A stretch of DNA of 64,000 nt, taken from positions 1,162,843 through 1,226,842 of the forward strand of contig NZ_CP007739.1 in the NCBI RefSeq assembly GCF_000724485.1, given 5' to 3'. Every line of letters starts with the position of its first letter. The stretch's first letter is position 1. The DNA is from Bacillus methanolicus MGA3. GTDB taxonomy: Bacteria; Bacillota; Bacilli; Bacillales; Cytobacillaceae. The position numbers and the translations under genes are program-made. The notes beneath the pieces were generated by a model that worked only from the letters and a program-made list of their open reading frames with translations, was not told the origin of the DNA and did no database searches. Below, piece after piece: positions 9,167 to 18,549 of the stretch.

Positions 9167-12100
9167 GTGTTTCTAAAGCGATTGGATGTGGTCGGCTTTA
9201 AGTCGTTTGCAGAACGAACAGCCGTAGATTTCGTTCCCGGTGTGACAGCTGTGGTAGGACCAAACGGAAGCGGGAAAAGCAATATAACGGACGCCATTCG
9301 CTGGGTGCTAGGTGAACAGTCGGCAAAATCCCTCCGCGGTGCAAAAATGGAAGATATTATATTTGCGGGCAGCGATTCCAGAAAACCGCTAAACTTTGCA
9401 GAGGTTACATTAACACTTGATAACGAAGACCAGTTTTTGCCTATCGAATATAATGAAGTCAGTATAACAAGAAGAGTGTACCGTTCCGGAGAAAGTGAAT
9501 TTTTTATTAACAAACAAGCTTGCCGTTTAAAAGATATTATCGATTTATTTATGGATACAGGGCTTGGCAGAGAAGCATTCTCCATTATTAGCCAGGGGAA
9601 GGTCGAAGAAATTTTAAACAGCAAGGCGGAAGACAGACGCACGATTTTTGAAGAAGCTGCAGGTGTGTTGAAATATAAATCAAGAAAGAAAAAGGCTGAA
9701 GCAAAGTTAACAGAAACGCAGGAAAACTTAAATCGTGTAAATGACATAATGCATGAACTTGAAAGCCAGATTGAGCCCTTAAAAATTCAGGCTTCCATTG
9801 CAAAAGAATACTTGGAGAAAAAAGAAGAACTAGAAAAATTTGAAATTGCGCTTACCGTTTATGAAATAGAAGATCTTCATGCACAATGGGAACAGTTGTC
9901 GAAACAGCTGGAACAACATCAGAAAGATGAACTAAAGCTGTCTTCAGATCTTCAAGTAAAAGAAGCAAAAATCGAAGAGATCCGTGATCATATAGCTGCG
10001 ATTGATGAATCAATCAGTGAGCTGCAAACTGTTCTTCTTCATGCGAGTGAAGAGCTTGAAAAATTGGAGGGGCGAAAAGAAGTATTAAAAGAAAGAAAGA
10101 AAAATGCTTCACAAAACAAGGAACAGCTTGAAAAAAACATGGAAGAATTAACCGCAAAGCTGGAAATTCTGAAAAAGCAAAAAAGAGAGCAAGAAACTGC
10201 AGCTGCGAGACTTTCGCAGGAAATAAAGCAGCTAGAACAAAAACTGCTTGAAAAACAAGAGCAATTAAAATTATTTACTGAAAACATTGATGAAAAAATA
10301 GAATCGTTAAAAAGTGATTACATTGAACTCTTAAATGAACAGGCTAGCGCCAAAAACGAACTTCTCTATATTGAGCAGCAGCTTGAACAGCAAAATGCAA
10401 GAAATAAGAGAATAGACAATGAGAATGAAAAATTTCTTGATGAACGAAGGAAAATTCAAGAAAGAAAAAAGGAAGTTATGTCTTCTCTGAACGATGCGAA
10501 AAAAAGGCTCGAAAATCATGTCCATTTCTATATGGAAGAGCAAAAAAAACTTGAGGCTCTAAAAAATAATTATCAAAAGCAGGAAAAGACGCTTTATCAA
10601 GCATATCAATATTTGCAACAAGCGAAATCCCGCAAAGATATGTTAGAAGAAATGGAAGAAGAGTATTCCGGGTTTTTTCAAGGTGTCAAGGAAGTTTTAA
10701 AAGCCCGCCAGTCTAAACTTCAAGGCATCATAGGTGCTGTAGCAGAACTAATCCGCGTTCCAAAGGAATACGAGGTTGCGATTGAAACAGCTCTTGGAGG
10801 AGCAATGCAGCATATCGTCGTTGATTCGGAACAAAGCGGGAGAGCGGCGATTCAATTTTTAAAAAAGAATTCTTATGGAAGAGCGACGTTCCTTCCGGTA
10901 AATGTCATTAAAGGAAAACAGCTGTCTTCTGCACAAATGAAGGCTATTGAAAATCATCCTTCTTTTGTGGGCGTTGCAGCGAATTTAGTCCAATATGACA
11001 GCAAGTATGAAAATATTATTTTAAATCTTTTAGGACATGTAGTTATTGCGAAAGATTTAAAAAGCGCGAATGAAATGGCTAAGTTATTACAATATAGATA
11101 CCGTATCGTCACGCTGGAAGGCGATATTGTAAATCCTGGCGGTTCGATGACAGGAGGTGCAGCTAAACAAAAAACAAATTCTCTTTTAAGCAGAAAAGGA
11201 GAACTTGAAGAATTAAAGGCAAAGTTAACAGAGATGGAACTAAAAACAGAGAAACTGGAATCTCATGTGAAACGCCTTAAAGAAGACATTCAGCTACTTG
11301 AAAACAAGCTTGAAGATATGAGAAAAATAGGAGAGGCGCTCCGCTTTAAGGAACAGTCATACAAGGTTGAACTGCGTGAAGTTGAAATGGCCGAAAAGAA
11401 TATTAATGAACGGCTGGCCCTTTACGATATGGATAAGGTTCAGTATAAAGAAGAGTTGGAAAAGCTGCTATCGAGAAAAAAAGAGCTTTTAATGAAGCTT
11501 GATTCGTATGTTTCTTCAATTTCTGATCTGGATAAAGAGATTTCTGTATTGACCGAACGCAAAAATCATGAAATCGTTTCAAAGGAGACAATTGCAACTG
11601 AAATCTCCGATCTTAAAGCTGAATTTGCTGCAAAAAAACAAGAGCTCCGTCATGCAAAAGAAAAGATTGAGAGAATTGTCGCAGATTTAGCAGAAACCGA
11701 AAAAAAGCTTGCAGCCTATCAAGAGGACTTGGAGCTTCTTTCATCAGAGATGACAGACAGTTCTTCTGGAGAAGTTCAGCTGGAAGAAGCTGCAAAACGT
11801 AAATTGCAGGATAAAGATGAAACAATGAAACTCATCTCTTCAAGACGTGAAGAACGAATGAAGTTACAGGCTGAGTTGGAAGATGCGGAGATCGAAGTAA
11901 AAGAACTTAAACGTCAACACAGAGGCCTTGTTGTTGTATTAAAAGATGAAGAAGTAAAATTAAACAGGATTGATGTCGAGCTCGAAAACAGACTGGCCCA
12001 TCTTCGGGAAGAGCATCTCCTCACCTTTGACGGTGCTAAAGAACAATTTCCTCTAACAATACCTCTTGAGGAAGCCCGAAAAAAAGTAAAACTTCTTAAG

Positions 12101-12736
12101 CTTGAAATAGAGGAATTGGGAACCGTGAACCTTGGTGCAATTGAAGAATATGAAAGGGTTTCTGAACGCTATGAATTTTTGTCGGAACAGAAGAGAGACT
12201 TACAGGAAGCGAAAGATACTTTGTTACAGGTCATCGATGAAATGGATGAAGAAATGAAAAAACGTTTTGAACAGACCTTTAATGGAATTCGCACTCATTT
12301 TGAATCCGTATTTAGAGCTTTATTCGGTGGAGGAAGAGCCGATTTAAAATTAACTGATCCGGATGACCTGTTAAATACCGGAATTGAAATTGTGGCCCAG
12401 CCGCCAGGGAAAAAATTGCAAAATCTCGGGCTTTTATCTGGCGGAGAAAGGGCGTTGACTGCCATCGCTTTGCTTTTTTCGATACTTAAAGTCCGTCCTG
12501 TTCCATTCTGCATACTGGATGAAGTGGAAGCTGCGCTTGACGAAGCTAATGTAACCCGTTTTAGCCAGTATTTAAAAAGATACAGCTCTGAAACTCAATT
12601 TATTGTGATAACTCATAGAAAAGGCACGATGGAAGGTGCAGATGTCCTCTATGGTGTAACGATGCAGGAATCCGGAGTTTCTAAGCTTGTTTCCGTAAGG
12701 CTTGCGGAAACGAACGATTTTCTACAAACATCTTGA
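9167..12736 (+). CDS. smc: Chromosome partition protein SMC
   Basis: ATPase of the SMC-ScpAB condensin that organises and segregates the chromosome (1189 aa, full length). Walker A GPNGSGKSN lies at residues 32-40. Two very long coiled coils (about 165-500 and 670-1020) flank a hinge (about 505-665, containing GAVAELIRVP and GGSMTGG). The C-terminal head has the signature LSGGERALTA near residue 1090 and Walker B CILDEVEAALD near 1115. GTG start with aggtggga as Shine-Dalgarno; homologues begin at the same MFLKRLD sequence. Confidence 0.97.
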   Translation: MFLKRLDVVGFKSFAERTAVDFVPGVTAVVGPNGSGKSNITDAIRWVLGEQSAKSLRGAKMEDIIFAGSDSRKPLNFAEVTLTLDNEDQFLPIEYNEVSITRRVYRSGESEFFINKQACRLKDIIDLFMDTGLGREAFSIISQGKVEEILNSKAEDRRTIFEEAAGVLKYKSRKKKAEAKLTETQENLNRVNDIMHELESQIEPLKIQASIAKEYLEKKEELEKFEIALTVYEIEDLHAQWEQLSKQLEQHQKDELKLSSDLQVKEAKIEEIRDHIAAIDESISELQTVLLHASEELEKLEGRKEVLKERKKNASQNKEQLEKNMEELTAKLEILKKQKREQETAAARLSQEIKQLEQKLLEKQEQLKLFTENIDEKIESLKSDYIELLNEQASAKNELLYIEQQLEQQNARNKRIDNENEKFLDERRKIQERKKEVMSSLNDAKKRLENHVHFYMEEQKKLEALKNNYQKQEKTLYQAYQYLQQAKSRKDMLEEMEEEYSGFFQGVKEVLKARQSKLQGIIGAVAELIRVPKEYEVAIETALGGAMQHIVVDSEQSGRAAIQFLKKNSYGRATFLPVNVIKGKQLSSAQMKAIENHPSFVGVAANLVQYDSKYENIILNLLGHVVIAKDLKSANEMAKLLQYRYRIVTLEGDIVNPGGSMTGGAAKQKTNSLLSRKGELEELKAKLTEMELKTEKLESHVKRLKEDIQLLENKLEDMRKIGEALRFKEQSYKVELREVEMAEKNINERLALYDMDKVQYKEELEKLLSRKKELLMKLDSYVSSISDLDKEISVLTERKNHEIVSKETIATEISDLKAEFAAKKQELRHAKEKIERIVADLAETEKKLAAYQEDLELLSSEMTDSSSGEVQLEEAAKRKLQDKDETMKLISSRREERMKLQAELEDAEIEVKELKRQHRGLVVVLKDEEVKLNRIDVELENRLAHLREEHLLTFDGAKEQFPLTIPLEEARKKVKLLKLEIEELGTVNLGAIEEYERVSERYEFLSEQKRDLQEAKDTLLQVIDEMDEEMKKRFEQTFNGIRTHFESVFRALFGGGRADLKLTDPDDLLNTGIEIVAQPPGKKLQNLGLLSGGERALTAIALLFSILKVRPVPFCILDEVEAALDEANVTRFSQYLKRYSSETQFIVITHRKGTMEGADVLYGVTMQESGVSKLVSVRLAETNDFLQTS

Positions 12737-12794
12737 TATCCCTTATTAGCTAGTTAACTGCTGAAATTGATTACGAAGAAAAGGAAGTGAAGAA

Positions 12795-13784
12795 ATGAGT
12801 TTCTTCAAGAAATTAAAAGAAAAGATCACGAAACAAACAGACAGTGTTACAGAGAAGTTTAAAGAAGGATTAGCGAAGACACGGGACAGTTTTGCTGGAA
12901 AGGTAAATGATCTTGTTGCACGCTACCGTAAAGTAGATGAAGAGTTTTTTGAGGAGCTTGAAGAAATTCTCATTCAAGCCGATGTTGGTTTTGATACCGT
13001 AATGGAATTAATTGACGAATTAAAAATGGAAGTAAAACGCCGCAACATTCAGGACCCGAATGAAATGCAGGCAGTCATCTCTGAAAAGCTTGTCGATATT
13101 TACAAAGGTGAAGAAGAAGGAACTTCTGAATTAAATCTTCAGGAAGACGGCCTCACTGTGATTCTTTTTGTTGGCGTCAATGGTGTTGGAAAAACAACGA
13201 CGATTGGAAAGCTTGCCCATAAATTTAAATCGGAAGGAAAAACAGTATTAATGGCAGCAGGGGACACTTTCCGAGCCGGTGCCATTGAACAACTTGAGGT
13301 TTGGGGAGAGCGTGTCGGTGTTGAAGTCATTAAACAGGGAGCAGGTTCAGATCCTGCTGCTGTGATGTATGATGCGATCCGAGCCGCAAAATCTCGAAAA
13401 GCTGATATTTTGCTTTGCGACACTGCAGGAAGGCTTCAAAATAAAGTGAACTTAATGAAGGAATTAGAAAAAGTGAAGCGGGTTATAGAACGGGAAATTC
13501 CCGGAGCACCGCATGAAGTTCTGCTTGTCGTTGATGCTACGACAGGACAAAATGCAATGATCCAGGCCAAAACTTTCAAAGAGGCTACAAATGTTACGGG
13601 AATTGTCTTAACAAAACTTGATGGAACAGCTAAAGGCGGAATAGTCCTTGCGATTCGAAACGAACTGAACATTCCGGTAAAATTTGTCGGCCTCGGTGAA
13701 AAAATGGATGATCTTCAAGTATTTGATGCAGAAAAATATGTTTATGGTTTATTTGCAAATCTCATTGATAAGGAAACGGTTTAA
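12795..13784 (+). CDS. ftsY: Signal recognition particle receptor FtsY
   Basis: SRP receptor GTPase (329 aa, identical in length to B. subtilis FtsY). A charged N-terminal A-like segment is short, as usual in Bacillus. It is followed by the N domain and the G domain with GVNGVGKTTTIGKLA near residue 127, DTAGR near 216, and TKLDGTAKGG near 275. It docks the Ffh-ribosome complex at the membrane. ATG with aaggaagtga Shine-Dalgarno, 58 nt after smc. The partner Ffh is encoded 0.5 kb downstream but behind its own promoter. Confidence 0.96.
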   Translation: MSFFKKLKEKITKQTDSVTEKFKEGLAKTRDSFAGKVNDLVARYRKVDEEFFEELEEILIQADVGFDTVMELIDELKMEVKRRNIQDPNEMQAVISEKLVDIYKGEEEGTSELNLQEDGLTVILFVGVNGVGKTTTIGKLAHKFKSEGKTVLMAAGDTFRAGAIEQLEVWGERVGVEVIKQGAGSDPAAVMYDAIRAAKSRKADILLCDTAGRLQNKVNLMKELEKVKRVIEREIPGAPHEVLLVVDATTGQNAMIQAKTFKEATNVTGIVLTKLDGTAKGGIVLAIRNELNIPVKFVGLGEKMDDLQVFDAEKYVYGLFANLIDKETV

Positions 13785-13851
13785 TAATAGGAAATTCCGT
13801 TTGAATTCGGGAAGTATCCTAATTTACAAAAGTTGATGTAAAGATATTTCC

Positions 13852-13880
13852 TTGACATGATCCAGAGGTCTGTGTAAACT
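13852..13880 (+). promoter_or_regulatory. Promoter of ylxM-ffh
   Basis: The consensus -35 TTGACA (13852-13857), a 17-nt spacer and -10 TAAACT (13875-13880) lie 42 nt before ylxM. This is among the best SigA matches in the window and suggests ylxM-ffh is transcribed independently of smc-ftsY. Confidence 0.75.
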
Positions 13881-13921
13881 GTTTTTGTAAAGGCTTTTCA
13901 CTTAACAAGGGGGGATGAGCG

Positions 13922-14254
13922 GTGCTTGAAAAAACAACGCGGATAAATTATTTGTTTGATTTTTATCAATCGTTGTTAACTCCAAAGCAGCGCAGTTACA
14001 TGTCCTTATATTATTTGGACGATTACTCCCTCGGCGAGATTGCCGAAGAATATGATGTTAGCCGTCAGGCGGTGTACGATAACATCAAAAGGACTGAAGC
14101 AATGCTCGAAGAGTATGAGGAAAAGCTGTTATTATTTCAAAAATTTCAAGAGCGAAGCAAACTGATTTCCAAAATGAAAGAGCTGATAAATGAAGATCAT
14201 TCGTCTAACCGTGCTCTTTTGGATCTTATCTCCGAGCTTGAGAAATTAGATTAG
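13922..14254 (+). CDS. ylxM: SRP-associated HTH protein YlxM (UPF0122)
   Basis: Small helix-turn-helix protein (110 aa, as in B. subtilis) always found directly before ffh in Firmicutes. Residues about 36-60 ([23 protein letters not shown], sigma-region-4-like) form the HTH. The C-terminal half is predicted to be helical and charged. In streptococci the orthologue is reported to modulate SRP GTPase activity; here that is inferred from family and position. GTG start with aaggggggat as Shine-Dalgarno. It ends 12 nt before ffh. Confidence 0.92.
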   Translation: MLEKTTRINYLFDFYQSLLTPKQRSYMSLYYLDDYSLGEIAEEYDVSRQAVYDNIKRTEAMLEEYEEKLLLFQKFQERSKLISKMKELINEDHSSNRALLDLISELEKLD

Positions 14255-14266
14255 GAGGCGGCATGA

Positions 14267-15619
14267 ATGGCATTTGAAGGATTGGCCGACCGACTGCAAA
14301 AGACAATTCAAAAGATCCGCGGAAAAGGAAAAGTAACCGAAGCGGATGTAAAAGAAATGATGCGCGAAGTTCGTCTTGCCCTTTTAGAAGCAGACGTAAA
14401 CTTTAAAGTCGTCAAAGAATTTGTGAAAAAGGTCAGTGAACGCGCCGTAGGCCAAGAAGTAATGAAAAGCTTAACACCGGGCCAGCAAGTCATAAAAGTC
14501 GTCAAAGAAGAACTGACCGAATTAATGGGTGGAGAGCAAAGCAAAATAGCTGTTTCAAACCGCCCGCCCACCGTCATCATGATGGTTGGACTGCAAGGAG
14601 CAGGAAAAACAACGACAACAGGGAAATTGGCCAATTTGCTTCGGAAAAAATATAACCGAAAGCCAATGCTCGTTGCGGCTGATATTTACCGTCCTGCGGC
14701 GATAAAACAGCTTGAGACCTTGGGCAAACAGCTGAATATACCTGTTTTTTCACTCGGTGACCAAGTGAGCCCTGTGGAAATTGCAAGACAGGCAATCGCG
14801 AAAGCAAAAGAAGAGCATCATGACTATGTTTTAATTGATACTGCGGGCCGTCTGCATGTCGACGAAGCATTAATGGCTGAATTAAAAGAAATGAAAGAAA
14901 TTGCCAAACCGGATGAAATTTTTCTCGTTGTCGATGCAATGACAGGGCAAGATGCTGTAAACGTAGCCCAGAGCTTTAACGAACAACTCGGATTGACGGG
15001 CGTCGTTTTAACCAAGCTTGATGGAGATACACGGGGCGGTGCTGCGTTATCCATTCGTGCTGTTACTCAAACTCCCATTAAGTTTGTCGGTTTAGGAGAA
15101 AAAATGGATGCTCTTGAGCCGTTCCATCCGGAAAGAATGGCTTCAAGAATTCTAGGGATGGGCGATGTGCTCACATTAATTGAAAAAGCCCAAGCTACCG
15201 TTGATGAAGAAAAAGCAAAAGAACTCGAAAAGAAGTTTCGAACAGCTTCATTTACGCTTGATGATTTTCTTGAACAGCTCGGCCAAGTTCGAAAAATGGG
15301 GCCGCTTGAAGAGCTTCTGAAAATGATGCCAGGTGCTAATAAGATTAAGGGTCTAAACAATTTAACGATCGATGAAAAGCAGATCGCACATGTTGAGGCG
15401 ATCATCAAATCAATGACAAAGGAAGAAAAGATCCATCCGGAAATCATTAACGCCAGCAGGCGGAAACGGATTGCAAAAGGCAGCGGAACGACCATTCAGG
15501 AAGTCAACCGGCTGTTGAAGCAATTTGAGGAAATGAAGAAAATGATGAAACAAATGACCGGAATGCAGCAAAAAGGAAAAAGAAAAGGCGGCTTCAAGTT
15601 GCCGTTTAATCCTTTTTAA
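14267..15619 (+). CDS. ffh: Signal recognition particle protein Ffh
   Basis: GTPase subunit of SRP (450 aa) that binds signal sequences with the 4.5S/scRNA and targets ribosomes to FtsY. N domain residues 1-95; G domain with GLQGAGKTTTTGKLA near residue 107, DTAGR near 190 and TKLDGDTRGGAAL near 246; then the Met-rich M domain (about 300-450), containing the RNA-binding SGTTIQEVNRLLKQF segment and a Met/Lys-rich tail. The ATG has aggaggcggc upstream. The RNA component gene is not in this window. Confidence 0.97.
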   Translation: MAFEGLADRLQKTIQKIRGKGKVTEADVKEMMREVRLALLEADVNFKVVKEFVKKVSERAVGQEVMKSLTPGQQVIKVVKEELTELMGGEQSKIAVSNRPPTVIMMVGLQGAGKTTTTGKLANLLRKKYNRKPMLVAADIYRPAAIKQLETLGKQLNIPVFSLGDQVSPVEIARQAIAKAKEEHHDYVLIDTAGRLHVDEALMAELKEMKEIAKPDEIFLVVDAMTGQDAVNVAQSFNEQLGLTGVVLTKLDGDTRGGAALSIRAVTQTPIKFVGLGEKMDALEPFHPERMASRILGMGDVLTLIEKAQATVDEEKAKELEKKFRTASFTLDDFLEQLGQVRKMGPLEELLKMMPGANKIKGLNNLTIDEKQIAHVEAIIKSMTKEEKIHPEIINASRRKRIAKGSGTTIQEVNRLLKQFEEMKKMMKQMTGMQQKGKRKGGFKLPFNPF

Positions 15620-15660
15620 CTTGGCTTCATTCGTATTTGTTGTGTGTTAAGAAAAAAACC

Positions 15661-15693
15661 TTTACAAAATGTATTTCTGTTTGATATTATAAT
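15661..15693 (+). promoter_or_regulatory. Possible rpsP promoter
   Basis: In the 110-nt ffh-rpsP gap, TTTACA (15661-15666) stands 18 nt before TATTAT (15685-15690). An overlapping perfect TATAAT (15688-15693) would have a 21-nt spacer. A promoter here would give rpsP extra transcription. Confidence 0.5.
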
Positions 15694-15729
15694 ATCTTGT
15701 GTGAAACTATTCGGAGGTGCTTATTTAAT

Positions 15730-16002
15730 ATGGCAGTAAAAATTCGTTTAAAACGTATGGGAGCTAAAAAATCTCCTTTTTATCGTATTGTAGTAGCTGA
15801 TTCTCGTTCTCCTCGTGACGGTCGTTTCATTGAAACTGTGGGTACTTACAATCCTGTTACTGAGCCAGCTCAAATCGAAATCAATGAAGAATTGGCTCTT
15901 AAATGGTTGCAAAACGGTGCAAAACCATCAGACACAGTTCGCAATCTTTTCTCTAAACAAGGAATCATGGAAAAATTCCATAACGCTAAAAACAGCAAGT
16001 AA
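15730..16002 (+). CDS. rpsP: 30S ribosomal protein S16
   Basis: Small-subunit ribosomal protein (90 aa) beginning [26 protein letters not shown], fully typical of S16. The internal ATG at 15730 is chosen over the longer frame because it has the homologue N-terminus and an ideally placed cggaggtgc Shine-Dalgarno. It is followed 11 nt later by khpA. Codon usage looks highly biased, as expected for a ribosomal protein. Confidence 0.97.
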   Translation: MAVKIRLKRMGAKKSPFYRIVVADSRSPRDGRFIETVGTYNPVTEPAQIEINEELALKWLQNGAKPSDTVRNLFSKQGIMEKFHNAKNSK

Positions 16003-16013
16003 TTGCAGTTGAA

Positions 16014-16244
16014 ATGAAGGAATTAATTGAAACAATTGTTAAGCCCCTTGTTGATTTTCCGGAAGATGTTCAAGTGGATGTCCTTGAGGAGGATCATCGC
16101 GTAACCTATCAGCTTTCTGTCAACAAGAATGACATGGGGAAAGTAATCGGAAAGCAAGGGCGCGTTGCAAAGGCGATTCGAACTGTTGTCTATGCAGCAG
16201 GATCATCACAACAAAAGAAGATATTTCTAGAGATCAGTGAATAG
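16014..16244 (+). CDS. khpA: KH-domain RNA-binding protein KhpA (YlqC)
   Basis: Single KH domain RNA-binding protein (76 aa) with the GKVIGKQGRVAKAIRT core containing the GxxG loop (GKQG). In Gram-positives it pairs with KhpB/Jag to bind RNAs and influence cell division and elongation; that partner is not in the window. It lies between rpsP and rimM, as in other Bacillaceae. The Shine-Dalgarno is weak (gttgaaatgaagg context), suggesting coupling to rpsP 11 nt upstream. A strong terminator follows. Confidence 0.92.
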   Translation: MKELIETIVKPLVDFPEDVQVDVLEEDHRVTYQLSVNKNDMGKVIGKQGRVAKAIRTVVYAAGSSQQKKIFLEISE

Positions 16245-16313
16245 ATGGAAGAGCTTCGCGTCTAAATTAGGCGTTGCAGCTTTATAATCATCACTAGCAA
16301 CTAGTTCAAAAAG

Positions 16314-16339
16314 AAGGAGGGGTGACCCCTCCTTTTTTT
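16314..16339 (+). terminator. Intrinsic terminator after khpA
   Basis: A 9-bp perfect stem aaggagggg (16314-16322) with cccctcctt (16326-16334), a tga loop and a run of seven T (16333-16339). This is a textbook terminator, so the downstream ylqD-rimM-trmD part must depend on read-through or an unrecognised promoter. Confidence 0.9.
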
Positions 16340-16396
16340 CAATAAAATGAAACTTTTTTAAGCAGCGCGGACAAATTGTTATAAGGAGGCGCCAAA

Positions 16397-16789
16397 GTGA
16401 AAATTCTCCAAACTGTTGTGGTGAAGCAAATTTTAACCGAAAACAGCCGAAACGAGTTGCTGGAAAAATATCGTTCAAAAAAACGGCAGCTTGAAAAAGA
16501 AACAGACCAGCTGCGTTTTGAATTGCGAAAGTTCGAGAAATCAAAAAAGTTCCAGCCCGAAAATGTAAGAAAACACTTTGAAAAAGAGATCCAAATGAGG
16601 CAGGAAAAAATAAAACTGTTGGATTTTCAATGTGAACAATTACATATGCTGCCATTAGGAAGCGAACTAAAGGAAACAGAAGTGCAAGCACTTATTGATG
16701 TGAATGTAGGCGACCGTTGGGACGAGCTGGTAAATGGAAAGACGATTATCATTAAAGATGGGATTGTAGCAGAAATTCGTGAGAGGTGA
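16397..16789 (+). CDS. ylqD: YlqD family protein (unknown function)
   Basis: 130 aa protein conserved between khpA and rimM in Bacillaceae. Residues about 18-75 are highly charged and predicted to be coiled coil (repeated K/E/R/Q heptads such as [26 protein letters not shown]). The C-terminal third ([45 protein letters not shown]) looks like a small beta-rich module. No catalytic motif is seen and I assign no function. GTG start with an aaggaggcgcc Shine-Dalgarno. It ends 8 nt before rimM. Confidence 0.8.
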   Translation: MKILQTVVVKQILTENSRNELLEKYRSKKRQLEKETDQLRFELRKFEKSKKFQPENVRKHFEKEIQMRQEKIKLLDFQCEQLHMLPLGSELKETEVQALIDVNVGDRWDELVNGKTIIIKDGIVAEIRER

Positions 16790-16797
16790 TCGACTCA

Positions 16798-17316
16798 ATG
16801 GGTAAATGGTTCAATGTCGGTAAAATCGTCAATACACACGGAATCAAAGGAGAAGTCAGGGTGATTTCCATAACCGATTTTGCCGATGAACGTTATAAAC
16901 CCGGCAATACTTTATATTTATTTATGCCGGATTCAAAAGAGCCGATAGAATTAGTTGTAAATAGCCATCGCACTCATAAATCGTTCGATTTATTAACTTT
17001 CAAGGGATATGAAAGCATCCAAGAGGTTGAAAAGATGAAGGGCGGCATTTTGAAAATTTCCGAAAGCCAGCTTAAGCCCTTGGAAGAAGGAGAATATTAT
17101 TTTCATGAGATTATCGGTTGTCTTGTTTATACGACATTCGGTGAAGAAATTGGAAAGATTAAAGAGATTCTTACTCCTGGAGCCAACGATGTTTGGGTGG
17201 TAAAAGATAAGGATGGTAAAGAAATATTAATTCCTTATATTGATGAGGTCGTGAAAAAGGTCGACGTAAAAGAAAAAATAGTTCTGATTAAACCGATGGA
17301 AGGATTATTGTCATGA
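16798..17316 (+). CDS. rimM: Ribosome maturation factor RimM
   Basis: Assists late maturation of the 30S head by binding S19 (172 aa). The N-terminal RimM domain has [19 protein letters not shown], and the C-terminal PRC-barrel contains [11 protein letters not shown] and [10 protein letters not shown] chose ATG 16798, where homologues begin, rather than GTG 16786, which overlaps the ylqD stop; gagaggtgat gives a good Shine-Dalgarno for the ATG. It overlaps trmD by 4 nt. rimM and trmD cluster with rpsP and rplS in most bacteria. Confidence 0.95.
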   Translation: MGKWFNVGKIVNTHGIKGEVRVISITDFADERYKPGNTLYLFMPDSKEPIELVVNSHRTHKSFDLLTFKGYESIQEVEKMKGGILKISESQLKPLEEGEYYFHEIIGCLVYTTFGEEIGKIKEILTPGANDVWVVKDKDGKEILIPYIDEVVKKVDVKEKIVLIKPMEGLLS

Positions 17317-18056
17317 TGAAAATTGATATTCTCACCCTTTTTCCTGAAATGTTCAGCGGGGTGCTGGGAAACTCCATACTAAAAAAAGCTGCCGACAAGA
17401 ATGCAGTATCATATAATATCGTGAATTTCCGTGATTTTGCTGACAATAAACATCAAACGGTCGATGATTACCCTTACGGCGGCGGAGCAGGCATGGTTCT
17501 AAAGCCACAGCCGATTTTTGACGCAGTTGAATCATTAAAGGAGAAGCATGGCGGTAATGCTTCCAGGGTGATTCTTCTCTGTCCTCAAGGGGAGCGCTAT
17601 GATCAGCGGAAAGCGGAGGAATTAGCAAAAGAACAACATTTGATTTTAATATGCGGCCACTATGAAGGCTATGATGAACGAATTCGCGAATATCTAGTAA
17701 CAGATGAGATTTCAATCGGGGATTATGTTTTAACCGGAGGAGAGCTTGGAGCAATGGTGGTTATTGACAGTATTGTCCGGCTTCTCCCCGGTGTTTTGGG
17801 AAGCGAAGAATCCCATTTAAGGGATTCCTTTTCAACAGGACTTCTTGAACATCCCCATTATACGAGGCCTGCTGTGTTTCGCGGCATGAAAGTACCTGAT
17901 ATTTTACTGTCAGGAAACCATCGGTTAATAGAAGAATGGAGAGAAAAAGAGTCTTTACGGAGAACTTATTTGCGCCGACCGGATTTATTAGAAAAAATCA
18001 GCCTATCTCCTAAACAAGAAAAATGGCTTAACGAAATAAAAAAACAGTACAACTAG
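17313..18056 (+). CDS. trmD: tRNA (guanine37-N1) methyltransferase TrmD
   Basis: SAM-dependent methyltransferase making m1G37 in tRNAs to prevent +1 frameshifting (247 aa). The deep trefoil-knot SPOUT fold is shown by the SAM-site segments [15 protein letters not shown] (about residues 110-124) and [18 protein letters not shown]. The [12 protein letters not shown] segment, which contributes to tRNA and G37 binding, is intact. The ATG at 17313 overlaps the rimM stop (ATGA) and is 8 nt after aagga; a second ATG at 17316 is possible. Confidence 0.95.
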   Translation: MMKIDILTLFPEMFSGVLGNSILKKAADKNAVSYNIVNFRDFADNKHQTVDDYPYGGGAGMVLKPQPIFDAVESLKEKHGGNASRVILLCPQGERYDQRKAEELAKEQHLILICGHYEGYDERIREYLVTDEISIGDYVLTGGELGAMVVIDSIVRLLPGVLGSEESHLRDSFSTGLLEHPHYTRPAVFRGMKVPDILLSGNHRLIEEWREKESLRRTYLRRPDLLEKISLSPKQEKWLNEIKKQYN

Positions 18057-18059
18057 CTA

Positions 18060-18088
18060 TTGCAACACAATATGTCATATGTTATGAT
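18060..18088 (+). promoter_or_regulatory. Promoter of rplS
   Basis: TTGCAA (18060-18065), a 17-nt spacer and TATGAT (18083-18088) start 4 nt after the trmD stop. It would produce a leader of roughly 100 nt before rplS, consistent with separate control of L19. Confidence 0.75.
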
Positions 18089-18094
18089 ATCTTT

Positions 18095-18194
18095 TGTGAC
18101 TGGGCAAAAGAGTTAGCCTGATGTCTTTTAGAACGATGTTCCGCTGCAGAATAAGTTAGTTATGCAAGAGCATCTGTGGGAGGAGTTGAAAACG
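18095..18194 (+). ncRNA. Candidate L19 leader (rplS 5' UTR)
   Basis: Between the rplS promoter and ATG the RNA can form a stem-loop: gatgttc (18135-18141) pairs with gagcatc (18168-18174, one G-U), with an inner tgca/tgca pairing. It ends just before the ggaggag Shine-Dalgarno. An L19 leader family that occupies this site in Bacillaceae is known; I assign by position and foldability, not by a covariance match. Confidence 0.5.
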
Positions 18195-18539
18195 ATGCAA
18201 AAATTAATCGAAGAAATCACAAAAGAACAACTTCGCACTGATATTCCGGATTTTCGCCCTGGAGATACAGTACGTGTACACGTAAAAGTTATCGAGGGTT
18301 CCCGTGAACGGATCCAGGTGTTTGAAGGTGTTGTGATAAAGCGTCGTGGTGGTGGAATAAGTGAAACTTTCACTGTACGTAAAGTTTCCTACGGCGTAGG
18401 AGTAGAGCGTACATTCCCATTACACACACCAAAAATTGCGAAAATCGAAGTAGTACGCCGCGGTAAAGTCCGCCGTGCTAAGCTTTACTACTTGCGTAAC
18501 CTTCGCGGTAAAAAAGCTCGTATTAAAGAAATTCGATAA
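18195..18539 (+). CDS. rplS: 50S ribosomal protein L19
   Basis: Large-subunit ribosomal protein (114 aa) located at the 30S-50S interface. Sequence from [20 protein letters not shown] through [27 protein letters not shown] to the basic tail is characteristic. The ATG at 18195 has gggaggag 9 nt upstream and is the homologue start; the ATG at 18162 lies within the structured leader and is rejected. It ends the ribosomal cluster and is followed by an intergenic repeat and terminator. Confidence 0.97.
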   Translation: MQKLIEEITKEQLRTDIPDFRPGDTVRVHVKVIEGSRERIQVFEGVVIKRRGGGISETFTVRKVSYGVGVERTFPLHTPKIAKIEVVRRGKVRRAKLYYLRNLRGKKARIKEIR

Positions 18540-18549
18540 TAAGAAATGT

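Noticed and set aside
9151..9747. 198-codon minus-strand frame opposite the start of smc
   Set aside because: Antisense to the highly conserved SMC N-terminal head; the translation is Ser/Phe-rich and typical of a shadow frame.
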